Source of the DNA: a virus
DNA length: 21,729 bases
Virus record (IMG/VR): IMGVR_UViG_3300042402_003622
Location: 1 to 21,729 of that record
Direction: 5' to 3' (one strand)
Every line of letters begins with the position of its first letter. The first letter of the stretch is position 1. Below the pieces are notes generated by a model, which did no database searches, was not told the DNA's origin, and worked only from the letters and a program-made list of their open reading frames with translations. This document shows positions 1 through 5,915 of the stretch, piece by piece. Position numbers and translations under genes: made by a program.

Positions 1-2
1 GA

Positions 3-7
3 TCCTT
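3..7 (-). promoter_or_regulatory. Ribosome binding site of a gene beyond the left edge
   Basis: Read on the minus strand the last bases of the window are AAAAGGATC, giving an AAGGA Shine-Dalgarno core about 10 to 15 bases downstream of the start point predicted from the promoter at 22-50. A start codon would be expected a few bases past the window edge. No reading frame of the next gene is inside the window, so this is inferred from spacing alone. Confidence 0.45.
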
Positions 8-21
8 TTAACTATTGCATT

Positions 22-50
22 ATTATAACAAGTGTTGGATTTTTTGTCTA
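22..50 (-). promoter_or_regulatory. Strong sigma70-type promoter reading leftwards
   Basis: On the minus strand there is TAGACA (positions 50-45), a 17-base spacer, then TATAAT (27-22) with an extended -10 TG (TGT TATAAT). This matches the -35 box at 5 of 6 bases and the -10 box at 6 of 6, with ideal spacing. It lies in the gap after the gene at 89-400 and is followed by an SD-like AAGGA at 7-3, so it probably drives a transcription unit starting just outside the window. The AT-rich background raises the chance of false hits, but combined -35, spacer, extended -10 and downstream SD is rarely accidental. Confidence 0.6.
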
Positions 51-88
51 TTTTTTTCATTATAGGTATTTAACAAATCCTACTTAGG

Positions 89-400
89 TTAACACCATTT
101 CAAATTAAACATTGATGTTTCTAGATCGGTAGCAAAGTACAATGAAATTTCTTGTCTACCCTCAGTGATAAAGTGCCAAGTCCATTTACGAATAAATGTA
201 GGCTCATTACCGGCCATTACCATGTAAAGTAATATATCTCTTTCGTAAGTATCACCAAATACATTCCAACACCAAGTTCTTAACTCAATAAATTTTTTAT
301 ATCGTTCAGATTTCGGTCCTAAAATAAGAACACGATGTTTGAAGTATTGGTTGCCAGTGAATTTTTTATCTAATTTCTGCCAGACTAGAGAGGCACTCAT
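89..400 (-). CDS. Small phage protein of unknown function (103 aa)
   Basis: I do not recognise this 103-residue protein. It is rich in aromatic residues (a WCWNVF stretch near residue 43 and WTWHF near residue 73) and has no signal peptide, membrane segment or clear motif, so it is probably a small soluble globular protein. The ATG at 400 has a good ribosome site, AGGA six bases upstream. The SD and start codon sit in the loop of a perfect 9-bp inverted repeat (387-395 with 420-428), which could control its translation. It follows the AAA+ ATPase gene after 35 bases and ends just before the promoter at 22-50, so it is probably the last gene of the leftward unit that includes the ATPase. Confidence is in the gene being real, not in any function. 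Confidence 0.8.
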   Translation of the reverse strand: MSASLVWQKLDKKFTGNQYFKHRVLILGPKSERYKKFIELRTWCWNVFGDTYERDILLYMVMAGNEPTFIRKWTWHFITEGRQEISLYFATDLETSMFNLKWC

Positions 401-428
401 AATGGTTCCTGTATATAAATGCCTCTCT
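387..428 (-). promoter_or_regulatory. 9-bp hairpin enclosing the SD and start codon
   Basis: In the minus-strand transcript AGAGAGGCA (428-420) pairs perfectly with TGCCTCTCT (395-387). The 24-base loop holds the AGGA ribosome site and the ATG at 400. The downstream arm lies within codons 2 to 5 of the 103-aa gene. No U-run follows the second arm, so an intrinsic terminator is unlikely. A translational control hairpin is the simplest reading, but this is inference. Confidence 0.5.
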
Positions 429-435
429 TTATGTT

Positions 436-1566
436 TTATCGTGAGTTAGCAGCAATGATATATTTGCCAAATCGTTTGTGGAACTCATCAAAGTTCTTCA
501 TCTTGTTTGGCAGGAACGGTAGGTTATAAGTAGTTAGAGCTACTCGAGCGCCCATTACAGTAAGTTCTGTGGTAAAGTTATCCATCATAAACTTAAAGAA
601 ATTGTCTGCCATTGCATGCCATTCTGCATTAGGTTGGGTCTTTCCATGTTTTTGCAGTTGATCTTGAAGTTCATAGCACAGGCTAATAACCATACTATAC
701 ATAGCACTGATTTCTTTAACCTTCAATTCTGTAACTTGACCCGATAGAACAGTTTCTGGACGAGGAAGTTGGCCTGCAATTTTACGATGCGCCATGAATT
801 TTACAGCCACACCTTCACCTACTGCGCCTGAAACAAGGTCAGTAAGATCATTGTCAGAAACATCACTGTCTGTAAGTAGCCTACTTACGAAAGTCCAACT
901 GCGTGGGGTAGCGAATGCGCGACTTGAACTACGAGGATCAAAGTCATTAAGATCCTGTTTTGCAAAACCAATGTAACCAACTACATCCTTATGAATACGA
1001 TTTAGAGTAGCCCACTTTTCCCAACTTTCATGATCTACTCGCATTTCAATATGCAAGAAACGATTTGCAAGTGGACTAGGCATGCGATAAGTTACACCTT
1101 TGTCACTTTCACGATTGCCTGCTGCTACGATCACTACATTGTCTGGCAATACATATTTGCCTACACGACGATTCAATACAAGTTGATATGCGGTGCTTTG
1201 AGTAGCAGGTGCAGCACTATTCATTTCATCCATGAATAGTACCACAATGGGATATTGTTTTGCAGTTTCCTCATCGGGCAGATCAATGGGAGGAGCCCAA
1301 TCCATTTTACCAAGTTCTTTATTATAAAATGGAATACCGCGAAGATCGGTAGGGTCCATCTGTGCTAGGCGTAGATCAATCATTAGTCCGCCTAGTTCTT
1401 TTGCAATACTGGCAACAACTTCACTTTTGCCAATACCAGGTGGTCCCCAAAGGAATACTGGTTGTTTAATATTAAATGCTGTCAACAGGCATCGACGAGC
1501 AGTTTCTGCAGTAACAGTTCGGGTTTCAGTTACAGATGATTTCTTTTGCGTATCTAGGCTACTCAT
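436..1566 (-). CDS. MoxR-type AAA+ ATPase
   Basis: A 376-residue AAA+ ATPase of the MoxR/AAA_5 group, whose members use ATP to remodel or load partner proteins, often with a von Willebrand A-domain protein. Seen directly: Walker A GPPGIGKS (41-48), Walker B VVLFMDE (108-114), sensor-1 Asn at about 151 in AAGNR, and the Arg finger in LANRF at 169. The last 180 residues are helical without a recognisable second domain. The ATG at 1566 is preceded by AGGAG with a 6-base spacer, one of the strongest ribosome sites in the window. A promoter candidate lies at 1608-1636. T4-like marine phages often carry such an ATPase with a VWA/CobT-like gene beside it, but no VWA protein is visible here; it could lie beyond the left edge. 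Its actual client is unknown. Confidence 0.9.
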   Translation of the reverse strand: MSSLDTQKKSSVTETRTVTAETARRCLLTAFNIKQPVFLWGPPGIGKSEVVASIAKELGGLMIDLRLAQMDPTDLRGIPFYNKELGKMDWAPPIDLPDEETAKQYPIVVLFMDEMNSAAPATQSTAYQLVLNRRVGKYVLPDNVVIVAAGNRESDKGVTYRMPSPLANRFLHIEMRVDHESWEKWATLNRIHKDVVGYIGFAKQDLNDFDPRSSSRAFATPRSWTFVSRLLTDSDVSDNDLTDLVSGAVGEGVAVKFMAHRKIAGQLPRPETVLSGQVTELKVKEISAMYSMVISLCYELQDQLQKHGKTQPNAEWHAMADNFFKFMMDNFTTELTVMGARVALTTYNLPFLPNKMKNFDEFHKRFGKYIIAANSR

Positions 1567-1607
1567 TGGGTTCTCCTAAGTGATAGAACAAGTTTACAGT
1601 GAACAGG

Positions 1608-1636
1608 AATATTTGTCTAGAGAAAAATTTTGTAAA
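1608..1636 (-). promoter_or_regulatory. Candidate sigma70-type promoter before the AAA+ ATPase
   Basis: In the 118-base gap 1567-1684, the minus strand has TTTACA (1636-1631, 5 of 6 to TTGACA), a 17-base spacer and AATATT (1613-1608, 4 of 6 to TATAAT). The predicted start is about 35 to 40 bases upstream of the ATPase ATG, leaving room for its AGGAG site. A 7-bp AT-rich hairpin (1635-1641 with 1650-1656, including one G-U pair) overlaps the -35 box. Confidence 0.4.
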
Positions 1637-1684
1637 TGTTGTTTATTTGCAACACTAACAATAACCATTTTATATTATAAGCTA

Positions 1685-2086
1685 TTATTTGTCAACCGAA
1701 CTATTGGCTAAATTTTCCAAGTATCCTATCAGATCCCCGCCCATTAAAATAATAAGGGTTACATAGTCTTCATCAAACAATATTATTTTTTGTGCAGTGG
1801 GCAATACATATACACCTGGATAGTGGCGTTCTAATATAAGAAGATGTTTATTAACTAAAATTTGTGAATCTAATACTACTTCATGGCATTTATAGCCAAG
1901 TTTTTTGAATAAAAGATAGCCTTTGTAATTTAATCTTAGGCTGTTGTCGTCTGTTGGATTATACCAAATTTGTTGTCGTAATAGTTGCCAAAAGGACGCA
2001 AAGTCTTGTAAATTTTGTGTCTCTTTTGCCAATATTTTTGTTAGTTGTATTTGGCTATATTTTTTAGGGGAAGATTTTATCACCAT
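1685..2086 (-). CDS. Phage protein of unknown function (133 aa)
   Basis: I cannot assign a function. The N-terminal 40 residues are predicted helical and polar. The rest alternates short hydrophobic stretches (HLLILERHYPGVYVLP around residue 90, then YVTLIILMGGDLIGYL near the end) that look like buried beta strands and a helix, not membrane spans. The ATG at 2086 lies 23 bases inside the end of the preceding gene (2064-2351), with no clear SD, so translation is probably coupled. It is the last gene of a run of five small unknown proteins before a 118-base gap. Confidence 0.75.
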   Translation of the reverse strand: MVIKSSPKKYSQIQLTKILAKETQNLQDFASFWQLLRQQIWYNPTDDNSLRLNYKGYLLFKKLGYKCHEVVLDSQILVNKHLLILERHYPGVYVLPTAQKIILFDEDYVTLIILMGGDLIGYLENLANSSVDK

Positions 2087-2351
2087 GCTTTAACAAAACC
2101 ACACTAAATTGGTCTGTTTTAAATAATGTATTTAACTTTTTGCAAAGATTAATAGCATGGCCTTTATTACTGAAACTACTCTTTTTATATTTGGGACCTG
2201 GGTAATTGATTAGCATATTACCAGACTTTAAATTGATTGGCTTATCTTGATAAAAAATGGCCCAAATGCCTTCACTTAACAGCACCTGCTCGGTTTTGTA
2301 ATTGGTTTTATTTACATACTCAATAAGAATGTGTGGTTTAGGTCTACTCAT
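2064..2351 (-). CDS. Small phage protein of unknown function (95 aa)
   Basis: A 95-residue protein without recognisable motifs. It is basic and rich in Lys and Asn, with short beta-like stretches (HILIEYV at 7-13, WAIFYQ near 30). It begins at the ATG at 2351, only 22 bases downstream of a perfect T4-type late promoter box (2373-2380). That spacing leaves a short leader with a weak GAGAA-like ribosome site. Late expression is therefore likely, perhaps together with the overlapping 133-aa gene. No function is suggested. Confidence 0.75.
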   Translation of the reverse strand: MSRPKPHILIEYVNKTNYKTEQVLLSEGIWAIFYQDKPINLKSGNMLINYPGPKYKKSSFSNKGHAINLCKKLNTLFKTDQFSVVLLKHGDKIFP

Positions 2352-2372
2352 AATTGAAAGTTCTCACTATGT

Positions 2373-2380
2373 TATTTATA
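2373..2380 (-). promoter_or_regulatory. T4-type late promoter box TATAAATA
   Basis: The minus strand has an exact TATAAATA octamer, the late-promoter element recognised by the gp55-type sigma factor in T4, in the 43-base gap upstream of the gene at 2064-2351. The expected start point is about 6 bases downstream, which leaves a leader of roughly 15 bases before the ATG. The octamer is exact and intergenic, which is more convincing than the same word inside a gene. Confidence 0.6.
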
Positions 2381-2394
2381 CATAAACTGCGTAG

Positions 2395-2604
2395 TTAAAA
2401 CTTACCGCCATCCATATTAAGAGTAATTACATCAACAGCAGGTTCAGCTCTTAAGTGTTTATTCAACGCATTATATTGATTCAATAGTTCAAAAATATCC
2501 GCATGCAAATTTCTAGCCTCTTGAGCTGATAACACAAGGTCCTTACTATTAGACTGATTCATTAGTCGCACCTTACTATTAAACATAGTAAAGTGTAAGG
2601 GCAT
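2395..2604 (-). CDS. Small conserved phage protein of unknown function (69 aa)
   Basis: Starting at the ATG at 2604 the protein has 69 residues. This start is chosen over ATGs at 2616 and 2631 because GGAG lies exactly six bases upstream of it, and it follows the stop of the preceding gene by one base (TAA-C-ATG), a typical coupled junction. The segment LSAQEARNLHADIFELL (about residues 25-41) is predicted as a strong amphipathic helix after a short beta-rich N-terminus. I recall very similar small proteins in cyanophage genomes, where they have no known function. Nothing here allows a better call. Confidence 0.75.
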   Translation of the reverse strand: MPLHFTMFNSKVRLMNQSNSKDLVLSAQEARNLHADIFELLNQYNALNKHLRAEPAVDVITLNMDGGKF

Positions 2605-2605
2605 G

Positions 2606-3112
2606 TTATTCTCCATTATTAAACCCTTCAAGATTGTTTTTAAATCTAGCTTGTTCTAGTGCTTCTAATTTTGTTTTAAATGGGCCAATAAATTCATATC
2701 TATTCAAGGTAATAAGTTTTGGACAATAGGCTTTAACCCAACCATGATTAAATTTAATTGCATAATACCCGGCACAGAAAAAACTTTTACTTTTTTTGTT
2801 TTTTGTAAAAACTGCAAATTTATGTTGAATATCCCAATATATATTATGTGCAGTTTGACTAATAGGAAAACCGTAAAGATCGTGTAGTTCTACATTACTT
2901 TGTTGGGTTTTCTTAGATTTATCAAAAGCAATATTATGTTGTGCAGTAAGTAATTTAATACTAGGATATTTTTGCCTTGTGCTTTGTTTATCTACAAATA
3001 CAAAGGAACCATCTTCAACTGCTTGAATAGTTGCAACTTTATTGTTAGTAGAATCTTCTACAATCCAAAATTTATTTTTTAAAATTGTTTTAGCTAATAG
3101 TTGTTCACTCAT
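2606..3112 (-). CDS. Conserved phage protein of unknown function (168 aa)
   Basis: A 168-residue basic protein without a named domain. The N-terminal third looks like a beta barrel-like run (FWIVEDSTNNKVATIQAVEDG, approximately 15-35). The C-terminal third contains CAGYYAIKFNHGWVKAYCPKL, in which two Cys flank aromatic strands, and ends in a helix rich in Glu and Lys. I recall related proteins of similar length in marine T4-like phages, all of unknown function. Its ATG at 3112 overlaps the end of the 76-aa gene upstream by 8 bases, and the 69-aa gene follows after one base, so these are one co-translated set. Confidence 0.75.
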   Translation of the reverse strand: MSEQLLAKTILKNKFWIVEDSTNNKVATIQAVEDGSFVFVDKQSTRQKYPSIKLLTAQHNIAFDKSKKTQQSNVELHDLYGFPISQTAHNIYWDIQHKFAVFTKNKKSKSFFCAGYYAIKFNHGWVKAYCPKLITLNRYEFIGPFKTKLEALEQARFKNNLEGFNNGE

Positions 3113-3335
3113 GTTTTAGTCTCGCAAAAGTAATTTCATGATCATACACTGTGGCTACTGGCTTAAGCCAGCCATTTTGTAGGCACTCCGTAATGACTCT
3201 CTTATAACTATGAGGGCATCGGGTATCTATTTCGAATCCTGCTCGGGGGGAAACAACGAATTGATCCTTTAACAAAAAATCTGGATCATTGGGTTTTAGT
3301 GTAACTAAACTTGTTTTATTGACTTTATACTTCAT
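3105..3335 (-). CDS. Small phage protein of unknown function (76 aa)
   Basis: The ATG at 3335 is preferred to the GTG at 3350 because AGGA lies seven bases upstream of it. This gives a 76-residue protein beginning MKYKVNKTS that overlaps the 3' end of the 5' nuclease gene by 11 bases. It has a central RAGFEIDTRCPHSYKRVI stretch and a C-terminal helix with KPVATVYDHEI. No motif or membrane segment is visible. The close overlap with the nuclease gene suggests coupled translation, though that alone does not indicate a replication role. Confidence 0.7.
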   Translation of the reverse strand: MKYKVNKTSLVTLKPNDPDFLLKDQFVVSPRAGFEIDTRCPHSYKRVITECLQNGWLKPVATVYDHEITFARLKHE

Positions 3336-4320
3336 CTGGATATCCTGCACTTAGAAATTCACTGTATCCACTTACTTGTTCTGAAATTTTAACTAGATCG
3401 TATTTACCACAAAATTTCAAAAACTTTGCACCCACCATGGGTAAACTTTTTGTTCTTGAATTTTCCTTAATACAAGATATAATTTTTTCTTTTATTTCGT
3501 CTGGTTGAGCAGTTAGATCAATAAGAGTTCTATTACGCTCATAGTCATCTAATACTCTATGCTCTACACCATTATGATCTGTCCATCGTTGCAGCATTAT
3601 ATTATTCCATGCAAACCCTTTTTTGCCACTGTCACTATAAGCTTCTAATAGTCCTACTTTATTTTTAGTTCCTTTAGTTCTTACACCAGGATAGGCACTA
3701 AAAACATTATCTGTAGGATCACCACGCATACATTTTTCAAACAAAATCCACTTTGGGTCAGGAATAGTTTTAGGCTCTTTAGTTTTCTTATCAATTACAA
3801 GCTTGCCTTTTCTATCGAAAATTCCCTCAATAGTATACAATTCGTCTGCAACACCATTATATTGCTTTACATTGTTGTTTAACAATTGATGAAAGTCACT
3901 GTCACTACTGATAATAATATGCTGGTCTGTTGGATGTGATTGAATCCAACCTGCAATTAAATCATCTGCTTCTAGTTGAGGATGTTGTAATACTGTACAA
4001 TTGGAACTGTCTGTTAAAAACTTTTTAAGGTCGTCAAATGTTTGCCAAAACATCTGATCTTCCTCTTGTTCTGTTTCAGTTAAGGCAGCACGAGCTACTG
4101 CTCTATTGGCTTTATATTGGGCATAAAAGTCTTTACGCCAACTTCTACCCTCTAAGCAGAAAATTACATGTTCAGCTTTGTGCTCACGCCATGCTTTATT
4201 TACACTACTTAAAGTAACATGAACAGCAAAACCTAGTTTTGTCCATAAGTCACTTTGTCGGTGAGCTGAATGTCGTGCTCTAAAAAAAGTATTTGCGGTG
4301 TCAATAATGATATATTTCAT
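3325..4320 (-). CDS. rnh: 5'-3' exonuclease / flap endonuclease (T4 RNase H-like)
   Basis: A 331-residue 5' nuclease of the FEN family, similar in size to T4 RNase H (305 aa). These metal-dependent enzymes remove RNA primers and flaps from lagging strands. The full acidic set is visible: D7 in IIIDTAN, E117/D119/D120 in LEADDLIAGW, D140/D142 in ISSDSDFHQLL, and D201/D204 in MRGDPTDN at the start of the helix-3-turn-helix that grips DNA (continuing PGVRTKGTKN). A basic arch segment, WRKDFYAQYKANR (61-73), is also present. The ATG at 4320 has no clear SD; a promoter candidate immediately upstream (4330-4358) would give a very short leader. It would act with the polymerase and clamp encoded further right. 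The call is firm; equivalence with T4 rnh as opposed to another phage FEN is likely but unproven. Confidence 0.93.
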   Translation of the reverse strand: MKYIIIDTANTFFRARHSAHRQSDLWTKLGFAVHVTLSSVNKAWREHKAEHVIFCLEGRSWRKDFYAQYKANRAVARAALTETEQEEDQMFWQTFDDLKKFLTDSSNCTVLQHPQLEADDLIAGWIQSHPTDQHIIISSDSDFHQLLNNNVKQYNGVADELYTIEGIFDRKGKLVIDKKTKEPKTIPDPKWILFEKCMRGDPTDNVFSAYPGVRTKGTKNKVGLLEAYSDSGKKGFAWNNIMLQRWTDHNGVEHRVLDDYERNRTLIDLTAQPDEIKEKIISCIKENSRTKSLPMVGAKFLKFCGKYDLVKISEQVSGYSEFLSAGYPDEV

Positions 4321-4329
4321 AGTACAATA

Positions 4330-4358
4330 ATAGTAGCATATTATACTATATAAGTCAA
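4330..4358 (-). promoter_or_regulatory. Candidate sigma70-type promoter before the 5' nuclease
   Basis: The minus strand reads TTGACT (4358-4353), a 17-base spacer, then TACTAT (4335-4330) with an extended -10 TGC just before it. The -35 matches 5 of 6 and the -10 only 4 of 6. Predicted transcription would begin a few bases before the ATG at 4320, giving a nearly leaderless message, which fits the absence of an SD there. A competing TATAAT at about 4345-4340 lacks a suitable -35. Confidence 0.4.
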
Positions 4359-4771
4359 CTTACTTCTGTTCTACCATCTCCAATATCTTTACGCTGGACT
4401 CCAGAAACTGGTCTTGGGCTATTAGCTTCATACTGTTCGTAAGTTTCCATAACAACATTTCTACAAATATCAGTAAACCATTGGTCTACGATTTCTTCTT
4501 CACTAGTGCCTTTATATCCAGCATTTAATAGTTTTGCTATGAAAATTTCGTTCCAATCTAGTTCAAAAGCACCTATACCAATATTATCTGGACTTAGTTC
4601 CATTGCTAGCACACTGATATATGGTTGTCCTTTTTTTGTTGCTAGTTCTTTAGCAGTTGGTTTAGGTTTTGGTTGTTTAGGCTGTCGTTTAGGTTTAGGG
4701 AGTGTTGAAGGTACAGGATCTGGTTCCTGTGGTTTATCTTTTTTAATTCGATTTTTAAATAAATTGAACAT
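4355..4771 (-). CDS. Conserved phage protein with Pro/Lys-rich N-terminus, unknown function
   Basis: A 138-residue protein in two parts. Residues 1-45 are very rich in Pro, Lys and Gln (repeats of KP and QPK), and are presumably disordered and basic. Residues 50-138 form a compact acidic region with LSPDNIGIGAFELDWNE, a helix EEEIVDQWFTDIC and a tail containing VQRKDIGDGRTEV. I recall the C-terminal region from cyanophage proteins of unknown function. The ATG at 4771 follows a perfect late box (4777-4784) by only five bases, so the late message may have almost no leader. The gene sits between queE and the 5' nuclease but appears to be under late control. Confidence 0.75.
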   Translation of the reverse strand: MFNLFKNRIKKDKPQEPDPVPSTLPKPKRQPKQPKPKPTAKELATKKGQPYISVLAMELSPDNIGIGAFELDWNEIFIAKLLNAGYKGTSEEEIVDQWFTDICRNVVMETYEQYEANSPRPVSGVQRKDIGDGRTEVS

Positions 4772-4776
4772 AAAAG

Positions 4777-4784
4777 TATTTATA
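4777..4784 (-). promoter_or_regulatory. T4-type late promoter box TATAAATA abutting a start codon
   Basis: The minus strand has TATAAATACTTTTATG: an exact late octamer, the CT-rich continuation often seen in T4 late promoters, and the ATG of the 138-aa gene just five bases after the octamer. Because late transcripts start about 5 to 7 bases after the box, the mRNA would start at or next to the ATG. It lies in the 37-base gap after queE. Confidence 0.6.
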
Positions 4785-4808
4785 AGTTATTAGTATGGAT
4801 ATTTTTAA

Positions 4809-5669
4809 TTAAGTCGACCATGCATTCTTAAAGAGAGGAACCTGCAGCCTATCACTATATCTAAAGCCATGTTTCATAGCCAATAGTGCAACATTTTTAT
4901 TATATAACTCATAAACACTTTCTACGCCACCTACAGGCATAAGATAAACTGGGCCAGTAAATCCTGCATCACGATAAGCATTCACTGCTTCTAAAATTTC
5001 CTCAGTATCTTGCTCTCCAGCTACAACAAATTTCAAATAAGTATATCCCAATAGATTGTAATCACATACTATATCAGGTTTAATTGCATCAGACCATTTT
5101 TCTCCACTCACACTAAGTTTAGGACTTACACTAAAAGTAATTTCTTTAACTAATGTATCTTCCATAAGATAGTGAAAAAATTCTCCAGTAAGCTCTTGAG
5201 TGCCATTTGTTTCAAAGGTAAGTTCTTGTAAACTTTGCATAAGTGGATGTTCTAACAGTTCTGGATATGCTCTTTGCCATCCTAATAGTGGTTCTCCACC
5301 AGTAATTACTAAATGCTCATCTTGCCATGTTTTTTGCGGCAATAAATCCACAATACTTTTAGCTAATTGATCTGCAGTATCTTTCATTACAAATTTTTTA
5401 AATTCAGGATATACTGAACTATAACTATCACATCCTGTTTTGACTAATGGCAAGTCTTTAAAATCATTATAATTGTCTATATTACGAATAATTTCAACCA
5501 CTTCTGGATTGTGTGTAATTTCCTCTCCAAGAATATGTTCCTGATATCTATTAAAATTTTTGCATCTAAAATTGCAGCCAAACATACGAAGGAATACACT
5601 AGGTACTCCCATGTAACGGCCTTCTCCCTGAATGGAATAGAATTTTTCTGTGTAATGAAATTTACTCAT
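4809..5669 (-). CDS. queE: 7-carboxy-7-deazaguanine synthase, radical SAM (QueE)
   Basis: QueE is a radical SAM enzyme that converts 6-carboxy-tetrahydropterin to 7-carboxy-7-deazaguanine (CDG). In 286 residues the family pattern is plain: YSIQGEGRYMGVPSVFLR (11-28), the 4Fe-4S region beginning GCNFRC (31-36), SAM-binding GGEP (124-127), FETNGTQ and a C-terminal VYLMPVGG. Oddly the third cluster Cys is not three residues after C36, where F39 stands. The expected third-Cys context, normally C-D-T-x-Y, appears as GCDSYSS at 79-85, after a 43-residue insertion, giving CX3CX43C. I recall the same arrangement in other phage QueE proteins. The ATG at 5669 has AGGAC six bases upstream. It ends the deazaguanine run that starts with dpdA; folE and queD-like genes are upstream. 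Confidence 0.93.
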   Translation of the reverse strand: MSKFHYTEKFYSIQGEGRYMGVPSVFLRMFGCNFRCKNFNRYQEHILGEEITHNPEVVEIIRNIDNYNDFKDLPLVKTGCDSYSSVYPEFKKFVMKDTADQLAKSIVDLLPQKTWQDEHLVITGGEPLLGWQRAYPELLEHPLMQSLQELTFETNGTQELTGEFFHYLMEDTLVKEITFSVSPKLSVSGEKWSDAIKPDIVCDYNLLGYTYLKFVVAGEQDTEEILEAVNAYRDAGFTGPVYLMPVGGVESVYELYNKNVALLAMKHGFRYSDRLQVPLFKNAWST

Positions 5670-5699
5670 TTATTGTCCTTAAATTAATTAATGTATGAT

Positions 5700-5915
5700 T
5701 TAGTATAAAAACCCTATTACATATACAAGGCTTAAAATAGCATTTCCTGTCCATAAACTAGGTTGTCGCCACATAATACCTACCAAGGTCCATGTAATAC
5801 TGCCAGTTAAGAAAAGATATTTATTAAGTGGTGTATAGTCAAAACTTGTAGCAAAAGCACCCAATAAAATTAAAAAATTACTGGACCACTTTAGGATCCA
5901 TTCTATAATGTTCAT
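5700..5915 (-). CDS. Small membrane protein (71 aa, about three spans)
   Basis: Seventy-one residues, mostly hydrophobic, with three likely membrane spans at about 10-26, 33-48 and 54-71, and polar turns containing DYTPLN and WRQPSLW. No signal cleavage site or catalytic motif is evident. The ATG overlaps the stop of the UDP-glucose-dehydrogenase-like gene as ATGA, and queE begins 30 bases after its end, so it is embedded in the deazaguanine run. Possible roles range from a transporter accessory to a lysis-type or host-takeover protein; none is supported by the sequence. Confidence 0.7.
   Translation of the reverse strand: MNIIEWILKWSSNFLILLGAFATSFDYTPLNKYLFLTGSITWTLVGIMWRQPSLWTGNAILSLVYVIGFLY

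Noticed and set aside
1-60. A short frame starting at the ATG at 60 and open to the left edge
   Set aside because: It has only 20 codons, no SD, and it contains the strong promoter (22-50) whose transcripts would begin downstream of that ATG.
1635-1656. A 7-bp AT-rich hairpin in the gap before the AAA+ ATPase as an intrinsic terminator
   Set aside because: The stem has few G-C pairs, and the U-rich tract does not directly follow it. Its position inside a likely promoter also argues against termination.
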